19,000 nucleotides of DNA from Steinernema hermaphroditum (lineage: Eukaryota > Nematoda > Chromadorea > Rhabditida > Steinernematidae): assembly GCA_030435675.1 (NCBI GenBank), contig JAUCMV010000006.1:653751-672750 (forward strand), read 5' to 3'. Below the pieces are notes generated by a model that saw nothing but the letters and a program-made list of their open reading frames with translations, did no database searches and was not told the DNA's origin. Numbering within the stretch: the stretch's first letter is position 1; every line of letters begins with the position of its first letter. Positions 10,395 through 19,000 of the stretch are shown piece by piece. The translations under genes were made by a program, and so were the position numbers.

Positions 10395-10913
10395 ATCTTA
10401 GTTTCCTGCAAAACTTTCAATTCGAGACAGATAGGGCCTTGTTCATACAAAGAGTTCTGCATCTGACCCTCCTGCTCCAAAGTACCATAGCATTTTTATG
10501 ATTGGATCTTGTAGAACTGCACGAGCCTGATCGAACGCGCCTACTCTCGTTCGGATTACTGTGGACTATCTTAGTTTCCTGCAAAACTTTCAATTCGAGA
10601 CAGATAGGGCCTTGTTCATACAAAGAGTTCTGCATCTGACCCTCCTGCTCCAAAGTACCATAGCATTTTTATGATTGGATCTTGTAGAACTGCACGAGCC
10701 TGATCGAACGCGCCTACTCTCGTTGGATTTCCTGTGGACTATCTTAGTTTCCTGCAAAACTTTCAATTCGAGACAGATAGGGCCTTGTTCATACAAAGAG
10801 TTCTGCATCTGACCCTCCTGCTCCAAAGTACCATAGCATTTTTATGATTGGATCTTGTAGAACTGCACGAGCCTGATCGAACGCGCCTACTCTCGTTGGA
10901 TTTCCTGTGGACT

Positions 10914-11087
10914 ATCTTAGTTTCCTGCAAAACTTTCAATTCGAGACAGATAGGGCCTTTTTCATACAAAGAGTTCTGCATCTGACCCTCCTGCTCCAAA
11001 GTACCATAGCATTTTTATGATTGGATCTTGTAGAACTGCACGAGCCTGATCGAACGCGCCTACTCCTCGTTGGATTTACTGTGGACT
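10914..11087 (+). repeat. 174-bp monomer with CTCCTCG tail, hybrid type
   Basis: The tail reads CTACTCCTCGTTGGATTTAC, an extra C found in no other copy, as if CTCCC and CTCTC forms were joined. The head TTTTTCATA is also unique: every other copy with T at 47 has G at 53. Two unique combinations in one unit suggest a recombinant monomer, although an assembly error cannot be excluded from sequence alone. Confidence 0.83.
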
Positions 11088-12125
11088 ATCTTAGTTTCCT
11101 GCAAAACTTTCAATTCGAGACAGATAGGGCCTTGTTCATACAAAGAGTTCTGCATCTGACCCTCCTGCTCCAAAGTACCATAGCATTTTTATGATTGGAT
11201 CTTGTAGAACTGCACGAGCCTGATCGAACGCGCCTACTCTCGTTGGATTTACTGTGGACTATCTTAGTTTCCTGCAAAACTTTCAATTCGAGACAGATAG
11301 GGCCTTGTTCATACAAAGAGTTCTGCATCTGACCCTCCTGCTCCAAAGTACCATAGCATTTTTATGATTGGATCTTGTAGAACTGCACGAGCCTGATCGA
11401 ACGCGCCTATTCCCGTTGGATTTACTGTGGACTATCTTAGTTTCCTGCAAAACTTTCAATTCGAGACAGATAGGGCCTTGTTCATACAAAGAGTTCTGCA
11501 TCTGACCCTCCTGCTCCAAAGTACCATAGCATTTTTATGATTGGATCTTGTAGAACTGCACGAGCCTGATCGAACGCGCCTACTCTCGTTGGATTTCCTG
11601 TGGACTATCTTAGTTTCCTGCAAAACTTTCAATTCGAGACAGATAGGGCCTTGTTCATACAAAGAGTTCTGCATCTGACCCTCCTGCTCCAAAGTACCAT
11701 AGCATTTTTATGATTGGATCTTGTAGAACTGCACGAGCCTGATCGAACGCGCCTATTCCCGTTGGATTTACTGTGGACTATCTTAGTTTCCTGCAAAACT
11801 TTCAATTCGAGACAGATAGGGCCTTGTTCATACAAAGAGTTCTGCATCTGACCCTCCTGCTCCAAAGTACCATAGCATTTTTATGATTGGATCTTGTAGA
11901 ACTGCACGAGCCTGATCGAACGCGCCTACTCTCGTTGGATTTACTGTGGACTATCTTAGTTTCCTGCAAAACTTTCAATTCGAGACAGATAGGGCCTTGT
12001 TCATACAAAGAGTTCTGCATCTGACCCTCCTGCTCCAAAGTACCATAGCATTTTTATGATTGGATCTTGTAGAACTGCACGAGCCTGATCGAACGCGCCT
12101 ACTCTCGTTCGGATTACTGTGGACT

Positions 12126-13855
12126 ATCTTAGTTTCCTGCAAAACTTTCAATTCGAGACAGATAGGGCCTTGTTCATACAAAGAGTTCTGCATCTGACCC
12201 TCCTGCTCCAAAGTACCATAGCATTTTTATGATTGGATCTTGTAGAACTGCACGAGCCTGATCGAACGCGCCTACTCTCGTTGGATTTCCTGTGGACTAT
12301 CTTAGTTTCCTGCAAAACTTTCAATTCGAGACAGATAGGGCCTTGTTCATACAAAGAGTTCTGCATCTGACCCTCCTGCTCCAAAGTACCATAGCATTTT
12401 TATGATTGGATCTTGTAGAACTGCACGAGCCTGATCGAACGCGCCTACTCTCGTTGGATTTACTGTGGACTATCTTAGTTTCCTGCAAAACTTTCAATTC
12501 GAGACAGATAGGGCCTTGTTCATACAAAGAGTTCTGCATCTGACCCTCCTGCTCCAAAGTACCATAGCATTTTTATGATTGGATCTTGTAGAACTGCACG
12601 AGCCTGATCGAACGCGCCTACTCTCGTTGGATTTACTGTGGACTATCTTAGTTTCCTGCAAAACTTTCAATTCGAGACAGATAGGGCCTTGTTCATACAA
12701 AGAGTTCTGCATCTGACCCTCCTGCTCCAAAGTACCATAGCATTTTTATGATTGGATCTTGTAGAACTGCACGAGCCTGATCGAACGCGCCTACTCTCGT
12801 TGGATTTCCTGTGGACTATCTTAGTTTCCTGCAAAACTTTCAATTCGAGACAGATAGGGCCTTGTTCATACAAAGAGTTCTGCATCTGACCCTCCTGCTC
12901 CAAAGTACCATAGCATTTTTATGATTGGATCTTGTAGAACTGCACGAGCCTGATCGAACGCGCCTACTCTCGTTGGATTTACTGTGGACTATCTTAGTTT
13001 CCTGCAAAACTTTCAATTCGAGACAGATAGGGCCTTGTTCATACAAAGAGTTCTGCATCTGACCCTCCTGCTCCAAAGTACCATAGCATTTTTATGATTG
13101 GATCTTGTAGAACTGCACGAGCCTGATCGAACGCGCCTACTCTCGTTGGATTTCCTGTGGACTATCTTAGTTTCCTGCAAAACTTTCAATTCGAGACAGA
13201 TAGGGCCTTGTTCATACAAAGAGTTCTGCATCTGACCCTCCTGCTCCAAAGTACCATAGCATTTTTATGATTGGATCTTGTAGAACTGCACGAGCCTGAT
13301 CGAACGCGCCTACTCTCGTTGGATTTACTGTGGACTATCTTAGTTTCCTGCAAAACTTTCAATTCGAGACAGATAGGGCCTTGTTCATACAAAGAGTTCT
13401 GCATCTGACCCTCCTGCTCCAAAGTACCATAGCATTTTTATGATTGGATCTTGTAGAACTGCACGAGCCTGATCGAACGCGCCTACTCTCGTTGGATTTA
13501 CTGTGGACTATCTTAGTTTCCTGCAAAACTTTCAATTCGAGACAGATAGGGCCTTGTTCATACAAAGAGTTCTGCATCTGACCCTCCTGCTCCAAAGTAC
13601 CATAGCATTTTTATGATTGGATCTTGTAGAACTGCACGAGCCTGATCGAACGCGCCTACTCTCGTTGGATTTCCTGTGGACTATCTTAGTTTCCTGCAAA
13701 ACTTTCAATTCGAGACAGATAGGGCCTTGTTCATACAAAGAGTTCTGCATCTGACCCTCCTGCTCCAAAGTACCATAGCATTTTTATGATTGGATCTTGT
13801 AGAACTGCACGAGCCTGATCGAACGCGCCTACTCTCGTTGGATTTACTGTGGACT
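12126..13855 (+). repeat. Candidate five-monomer repeat (A C C A C), two copies
   Basis: Tail classes run A C C A C from 12126 to 12990 and again from 12991 to 13855, with identical head blocks, so the two 865-bp halves appear identical by reading. The classes differ by a single base, so a chance match is quite possible. The run after 13855 (C C A) does not continue the pattern. Confidence 0.5.
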
Positions 13856-14374
13856 ATCTTAGTTTCCTGCAAAACTTTCAATTCGAGACAGATAGGGCCT
13901 TGTTCATACAAAGAGTTCTGCATCTGACCCTCCTGCTCCAAAGTACCATAGCATTTTTATGATTGGATCTTGTAGAACTGCACGAGCCTGATCGAACGCG
14001 CCTACTCTCGTTGGATTTACTGTGGACTATCTTAGTTTCCTGCAAAACTTTCAATTCGAGACAGATAGGGCCTTGTTCATACAAAGAGTTCTGCATCTGA
14101 CCCTCCTGCTCCAAAGTACCATAGCATTTTTATGATTGGATCTTGTAGAACTGCACGAGCCTGATCGAACGCGCCTACTCTCGTTGGATTTACTGTGGAC
14201 TATCTTAGTTTCCTGCAAAACTTTCAATTCGAGACAGATAGGGCCTTGTTCATACAAAGAGTTCTGCATCTGACCCTCCTGCTCCAAAGTACCATAGCAT
14301 TTTTATGATTGGATCTTGTAGAACTGCACGAGCCTGATCGAACGCGCCTACTCTCGTTGGATTTCCTGTGGACT

Positions 14375-14722
14375 ATCTTAGTTTCCTGCAAAACTTTCAA
14401 TTCGAGACAGATAGGGCCTTGTTCATACAAAGAGTTCTGCATCTGACCCTCCTGCTCCAAAGTACCATAGCATTTTTATGATTGGATCTTGTAGAACTGC
14501 ACGAGCCTGATCGAACGCGCCTATTCCCGTTCGGATTTACTGTGGACTATCTTAGTTTCCTGCAAAACTTTCAATTCGAGACAGATAGGGCCTTGTTCAT
14601 ACAAAGAGTTCTGCATCTGACCCTCCTGCTCCAAAGTACCATAGCATTTTTATGATTGGATCTTGTAGAACTGCACGAGCCTGATCGAACGCGCCTATTC
14701 CCGTTCGGATTTACTGTGGACT
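14375..14722 (+). repeat. Second adjacent pair of 174-bp GTTCGGATTT monomers
   Basis: Both copies read TTCCCGTTCGGATTTAC in the tail with TTGTTCATA heads. They resemble the pair at 8663-9010 and mark an abrupt boundary: 23 mainly A and C copies lie before them, while mostly B and D copies follow. Confidence 0.85.
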
Positions 14723-16241
14723 ATCTTAGTTTCCTGCAAAACTTTCAATTCGAGACAGATAGGGCCTTGTTCATGCAAAGAGTTCTGCATCTGACCCTCC
14801 TGCTCCAAAGTACCATAGCATTTTTATGATTGGATCTTGTAGAACTGCACGAGCCTGATCGAACGCGCCTATTCCCGTTGGATTTACTGTGGACTATCTT
14901 AGTTTCCTGCAAAACTTTCAATTCGAGACAGATAGGGCCTTGTTCATACAAAGAGTTCTGCATCTGACCCTCCTGCTCCAAAGTACCATAGCATTTTTAT
15001 GATTGGATCTTGTAGAACTGCACGAGCCTGATCGAACGCGCCTATTCTCGTTGGATTTACTGTGGACTATCTTAGTTTCCTGCAAAACTTTCAATTCGAG
15101 ACAGATAGGGCCTTGTTCATACAAAGAGTTCTGCATCTGACCCTCCTGCTCCAAAGTACCATAGCATTTTTATGATTGGATCTTGTAGAACTGCACGAGC
15201 CTGATCGAACGCGCCTATTCTCGTTGGATTTACTGTGGACTATCTTAGTTTCCTGCAAAACTTTCAATTCGAGACAGATAGGGCCTTGTTCATACAAAGA
15301 GTTCTGCATCTGACCCTCCTGCTCCAAAGTACCATAGCATTTTTATGATTGGATCTTGTAGAACTGCACGAGCCTGATCGAACGCGCCTACTCTCGTTGG
15401 ATTTACTGTGGACTATCTTAGTTTCCTGCAAAACTTTCAATTCGAGACAGATAGGGCCTTGTTCATGCAAAGAGTTCTGCATCTGACCCTCCTGCTCCAA
15501 AGTACCATAGCATTTTTATGATTGGATCTTGTAGAACTGCACGAGCCTGATCGAACGCGCCTACTCTCGTTGGATTTCCTGTGGACTATCTTAGTTTCCT
15601 GCAAAACTTTCAATTCGAGACAGATAGGGCCTTGTTCATACAAAGAGTTCTGCATCTGACCCTCCTGCTCCAAAGTACCATAGCATTTTTATGATTGGAT
15701 CTTGTAGAACTGCACGAGCCTGATCGAACGCGCCTATTCCCGTTGGATTTACTGTGGACTATCTTAGTTTCCTGCAAAACTTTCAATTCGAGACAGATAG
15801 GGCCTTGTTCATACAAAGAGTTCTGCATCTGACCCTCCTGCTCCAAAGTACCATAGCATTTTTATGATTGGATCTTGTAGAACTGCACGAGCCTGATCGA
15901 ACGCGCCTATTCCCGTTGGATTTACTGTGGACTATCTTAGTTTCCTGCAAAACTTTCAATTCGAGACAGATAGGGCCTTGTTCATACAAAGAGTTCTGCA
16001 TCTGACCCTCCTGCTCCAAAGTACCATAGCATTTTTATGATTGGATCTTGTAGAACTGCACGAGCCTGATCGAACGCGCCTATTCTCGTTGGATTTACTG
16101 TGGACTATCTTAGTTTCCTGCAAAACTTTCAATTCGAGACAGATAGGGCCTTGTTCATACAAAGAGTTCTGCATCTGACCCTCCTGCTCCAAAGTACCAT
16201 AGCATTTTTATGATTGGATCTTGTAGAACTGCACGAGCCTG

Positions 16242-16267
16242 ATCGAACGCGCCTATTCTCGTTCGAT
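16242..16267. other. Perfect 8-bp dyad in a TTCTC-type copy
   Basis: ATCGAACG (16242-16249) and CGTTCGAT (16260-16267) with a 10-base loop. This copy has TTCTC rather than TTCCC before the right arm, so the dyad base is found on two tail backgrounds. Confidence 0.9.
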
Positions 16268-16587
16268 TTACTGTGGACTATCTTAGTTTCCTGCAAAACT
16301 TTCAATTCGAGACAGATAGGGCCTTGTTCATGCAAAGAGTTCTGCATCTGACCCTCCTGCTCCAAAGTACCATAGCATTTTTATGATTGGATCTTGTAGA
16401 ACTGCACGAGCCTGATCGAACGCGCCTATTCCCGTTGGATTTACTGTGGACTATCTTAGTTTCCTGCAAAACTTTCAATTCGAGACAGATAGGGCCTTGT
16501 TCATACAAAGAGTTCTGCATCTGACCCTCCTGCTCCAAAGTACCATAGCATTTTTATGATTGGATCTTGTAGAACTGCACGAGCCTG

Positions 16588-16613
16588 ATCGAACGCGCCT
16601 ATTCCCGTTCGAT
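16588..16613. other. Perfect 8-bp dyad in a TTCCC-type copy
   Basis: ATCGAACG (16588-16595) and CGTTCGAT (16606-16613), same spacing as at 8106. It lies two monomers from the dyad at 16242. Confidence 0.9.
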
Positions 16614-17490
16614 TTACTGTGGACTATCTTAGTTTCCTGCAAAACTTTCAATTCGAGACAGATAGGGCCTTGTTCATACAAAGAGTTCTGCATCTGACCC
16701 TCCTGCTCCAAAGTACCATAGCATTTTTATGATTGGATCTTGTAGAACTGCACGAGCCTGATCGAACGCGCCTACTCTCGTTGGATTTACTGTGGACTAT
16801 CTTAGTTTCCTGCAAAACTTTCAATTCGAGACAGATAGGGCCTTGTTCATACAAAGAGTTCTGCATCTGACCCTCCTGCTCCAAAGTACCATAGCATTTT
16901 TATGATTGGATCTTGTAGAACTGCACGAGCCTGATCGAACGCGCCTATTCCCGTTGGATTTACTGTGGACTATCTTAGTTTCCTGCAAAACTTTCAATTC
17001 GAGACAGATAGGGCCTTGTTCATGCAAAGAGTTCTGCATCTGACCCTCCTGCTCCAAAGTACCATAGCATTTTTATGATTGGATCTTGTAGAACTGCACG
17101 AGCCTGATCGAACGCGCCTATTCCCGTTGGATTTACTGTGGACTATCTTAGTTTCCTGCAAAACTTTCAATTCGAGACAGATAGGGCCTTGTTCATACAA
17201 AGAGTTCTGCATCTGACCCTCCTGCTCCAAAGTACCATAGCATTTTTATGATTGGATCTTGTAGAACTGCACGAGCCTGATCGAACGCGCCTACTCTCGT
17301 TGGATTTACTGTGGACTATCTTAGTTTCCTGCAAAACTTTCAATTCGAGACAGATAGGGCCTTGTTCATGCAAAGAGTTCTGCATCTGACCCTCCTGCTC
17401 CAAAGTACCATAGCATTTTTATGATTGGATCTTGTAGAACTGCACGAGCCTGATCGAACGCGCCTACTCTCGTTGGATTTCCTGTGGACT

Positions 17491-17663
17491 ATCTTAGTTT
17501 CCTGCAAAACTTTCAATTCGAGACAGATAGGGCCTTGTTCATGCAAAGAGTTCTGCATCTGACCCTCCTGCTCCAAAGTACCATAGCATTTTTATGATTG
17601 GATCTTGTAGAACTGCACGAGCCTGATCGAACGCGCCTATTCTCGTTGGATTTCCTGTGGACT
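17491..17663 (+). repeat. Recombinant tail monomer (TTCTC with TTCC)
   Basis: The only copy where T at 150 occurs together with C at 164. In all 46 other copies with C at 164, position 150 is C. The breakpoint must lie between these sites, 14 bp apart, implying a very short conversion tract or a back mutation. Confidence 0.85.
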
Positions 17664-17972
17664 ATCTTAGTTTCCTGCAAAACTTTCAATTCGAGACAGA
17701 TAGGGCCTTGTTCATGCAAAGAGTTCTGCATCTGACCCTCCTGCTCCAAAGTACCATAGCATTTTTATGATTGGATCTTGTAGAACTGCACGAGCCTGAT
17801 CGAACGCGCCTACTCTCGTTGGATTTCCTGTGGACTATCTTAGTTTCCTGCAAAACTTTCAATTCGAGACAGATAGGGCCTTGTTCATGCAAAGAGTTCT
17901 GCATCTGACCCTCCTGCTCCAAAGTACCATAGCATTTTTATGATTGGATCTTGTAGAACTGCACGAGCCTGA

Positions 17973-17996
17973 TCGAACGCGCCTATTCCCGTTCGA
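17973..17996. other. Perfect 7-bp dyad, 174-bp GTTCGAATTT variant
   Basis: TCGAACG (17973-17979) and CGTTCGA (17990-17996). Here the unit has one extra base, so the dyad is gained together with an insertion and not by substitution alone. Confidence 0.88.
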
Positions 17997-18318
17997 ATTT
18001 ACTGTGGACTATCTTAGTTTCCTGCAAAACTTTCAATTCGAGACAGATAGGGCCTTGTTCATACAAAGAGTTCTGCATCTGACCCTCCTGCTCCAAAGTA
18101 CCATAGCATTTTTATGATTGGATCTTGTAGAACTGCACGAGCCTGATCGAACGCGCCTACTCTCGTTGGATTTCCTGTGGACTATCTTAGTTTCCTGCAA
18201 AACTTTCAATTCGAGACAGATAGGGCCTTGTTCATGCAAAGAGTTCTGCATCTGACCCTCCTGCTCCAAAGTACCATAGCATTTTTATGATTGGATCTTG
18301 TAGAACTGCACGAGCCTG

Positions 18319-18344
18319 ATCGAACGCGCCTATTCCCGTTCGAT
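18319..18344. other. Perfect 8-bp dyad near the window end
   Basis: ATCGAACG (18319-18326) and CGTTCGAT (18337-18344), the fourth 8-bp version. It lies two monomers from the 7-bp dyad at 17973, inside the dimeric alternation. Confidence 0.9.
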
Positions 18345-18875
18345 TTACTGTGGACTATCTTAGTTTCCTGCAAAACTTTCAATTCGAGACAGATAGGGCC
18401 TTGTTCATGCAAAGAGTTCTGCATCTGACCCTCCTGCTCCAAAGTACCATAGCATTTTTATGATTGGATCTTGTAGAACTGCACGAGCCTGATCGAACGC
18501 GCCTACTCTCGTTGGATTTCCTGTGGACTATCTTAGTTTCCTGCAAAACTTTCAATTCGAGACAGATAGGGCCTTGTTCATACAAAGAGTTCTGCATCTG
18601 ACCCTCCTGCTCCAAAGTACCATAGCATTTTTATGATTGGATCTTGTAGAACTGCACGAGCCTGATCGAACGCGCCTATTCCCGTTCGGATTACTGTGGA
18701 CTATCTTAGTTTCCTGCAAAACTTTCAATTCGAGACAGATAGGGCCTTGTTCATACAAAGAGTTCTGCATCTGACCCTCCTGCTCCAAAGTACCATAGCA
18801 TTTTTATGATTGGATCTTGTAGAACTGCACGAGCCTGATCGAACGCGCCTACTCTCGTTGGATTTCCTGTGGACT

Positions 18876-19000
18876 ATCTTAGTTTCCTGCAAAACTTTCA
18901 ATTCGAGACAGATAGGGCCTTGTTCATGCAAAGAGTTCTGCATCTGACCCTCCTGCTCCAAAGTACCATAGCATTTTTATGATTGGATCTTGTAGAACTG
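18876..19000 (+). repeat. Partial monomer cut by the window end
   Basis: The first 125 bp of another 173-bp unit with G at position 53. The array therefore continues past the window. The tail class cannot be read. Confidence 0.95.

Larger units (their letters stand above)
10395..14374 (+). repeat. Uniform-head domain of class A and C monomers
   Basis: Twenty-three monomers, none with G at 53. Tails are mainly class A and C, differing by one base (TTCC or TTAC), with class B at 11261 and 11607 and the unusual GTTCGGATTAC tail at 10395 and 11953. These two are 1558 bp (nine monomers) apart and both precede a class A copy. From 12126 only A and C occur. I see no other structure in this stretch. 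Confidence 0.87.
14375..17317 (+). repeat. Domain of class B, C, D and GTTCG monomers
   Basis: Seventeen monomers in which class A occurs once only (15415), against 46 of 109 in the window. Class B occurs at 14723, 15588, 15761, 16280, 16799 and 16972; class D at 14896, 15069 and 15934; class C at 15242, 16626 and 17145. GTTCGATTT tails occur at 16107 and 16453. G at 53 returns from 14723 in scattered copies. The order D C A at 15069-15587, with head pattern A A G at position 53, matches 4855-5373. Confidence 0.82.
17318..18875 (+). repeat. Dimeric alternation: class A every second monomer
   Basis: Nine monomers in which positions 1, 3, 5, 7 and 9 (17318, 17664, 18011, 18357, 18703) are class A. 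The four between are all different: TTCTC with TTCC, then tails containing GTTCGAATTT, GTTCGATTT and GTTCGGATTAC. The A copies are conserved while the partner slot varies. The dimer is 346-347 bp. Heads mix CATG and CATA. Confidence 0.78.
1..19000 (+). repeat. Tandem satellite DNA array, 173-bp monomer
   Basis: The whole window is a head-to-tail array of one 173-bp unit. I count 109 complete copies and one partial copy, all in the same orientation, with no unique DNA between them. The 173-bp copies number 91 and the 174-bp copies 18. Ten of the 174-bp units have an extra C making GGGCCC, one has an extra T, and seven have an extra C in the tail block. Neighbouring copies differ at only a few positions, which implies recent homogenisation. 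Unit length, homogeneity and absence of genes match what is known of eukaryotic centromeric or pericentromeric satellites. A centromeric role is inferred, since only chromatin data could show it. The array runs off both ends of the window, so its full length is unknown. I do not recognise it as a named satellite family. Confidence 0.97.

Noticed and set aside
154..17997. Pol III B box or tRNA-derived element from the GTTCGA core of some tails
   Set aside because: Only a few copies have GTTCGA; most have GTTGGA. The flanking bases do not fit the B box, and I find no A box or cloverleaf.
23..18961. Dozens of minus-strand open frames of 78, 136 and 252 codons as genes for a repetitive Arg/Ser-rich protein
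   Set aside because: All begin at TTG and end at the same TGA in each monomer. A 173-bp unit shifts the frame at every border, and the longer frames appear only where an inserted C gives 174 bp. No signal peptide, domain or codon-level constraint is visible, and frame-shifting insertions are tolerated.
1..19000. CRISPR array
   Set aside because: The repeat is 173 bp with no variable spacer between copies, and no cas gene is present.
1..19000. Assignment to a known satellite such as alpha satellite (171 bp) or Arabidopsis CEN180
   Set aside because: The length is similar, but I do not recognise the sequence as either. A database search of the monomer (RepBase, Dfam, plant satellite collections) would decide.

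Overview
This window is one uninterrupted tandem satellite array. It starts and ends inside the array and holds no gene I can support. The unit is 173 bp, about 44% G+C, repeated head to tail in one orientation. Taking the ATCTTAG at base 1 as the start of each unit, I count 109 complete monomers (1-18875) and a 125-bp partial copy (18876-19000). Of the complete units 91 are 173 bp and 18 are 174 bp. There is no transposon, inversion, unique spacer, RNA gene or recognisable promoter. A long array of nearly identical, nucleosome-sized monomers points to a eukaryotic centromeric or heterochromatic satellite. I do not recognise the sequence as a named family and cannot place the organism.

Variation is concentrated in two short parts of the monomer. 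The head block (positions 43-53) carries an optional extra C making GGGCCC, G or T at 47, and A or G at 53. The tail block (positions 150-164) carries C/T at 150 and 153, a GTTGG or GTTCG choice at 158 (sometimes with an extra C), and A/C at 164. The rest is almost invariant. Tail classes used here: A = CTCTCGTTGGATTTCC (46 copies); C = the same ending in TTAC (23); B = TTCCCGTTGGATTTAC (11); D = TTCTCGTTGGATTTAC (11); CTCCCGTTGG (2); GTTCG-bearing forms (14); two singletons (10914, 17491).

Layout: 1-519 mixed copies; 520-2950 rich in GGGCCC 174-bp units, with 347-bp dimers; 2951-5200 nearly uniform A and C copies; 5201-7970 copies with G at 53 and a three-monomer rhythm; 7971-10394 two successive seven-monomer blocks with matching variant order; 10395-14374 uniform-head A/C copies; 14375-17317 mostly B, C, D and GTTCG copies; 17318-18875 a two-monomer alternation; then the partial copy. 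This mosaic fits repeated local amplification and unequal exchange or gene conversion.

The open frames of 78, 136 and 252 codons on the minus strand are by-products of the period. They begin at TTG, and because 173 is not a multiple of three each one slips frame at every monomer border. The longer ones occur only where the inserted C makes units of 174 bp. The feature I find most worth checking is a dyad at monomer positions 136-161, which is imperfect in the common monomer and becomes perfect over 6-8 bp in all GTTCG variants.
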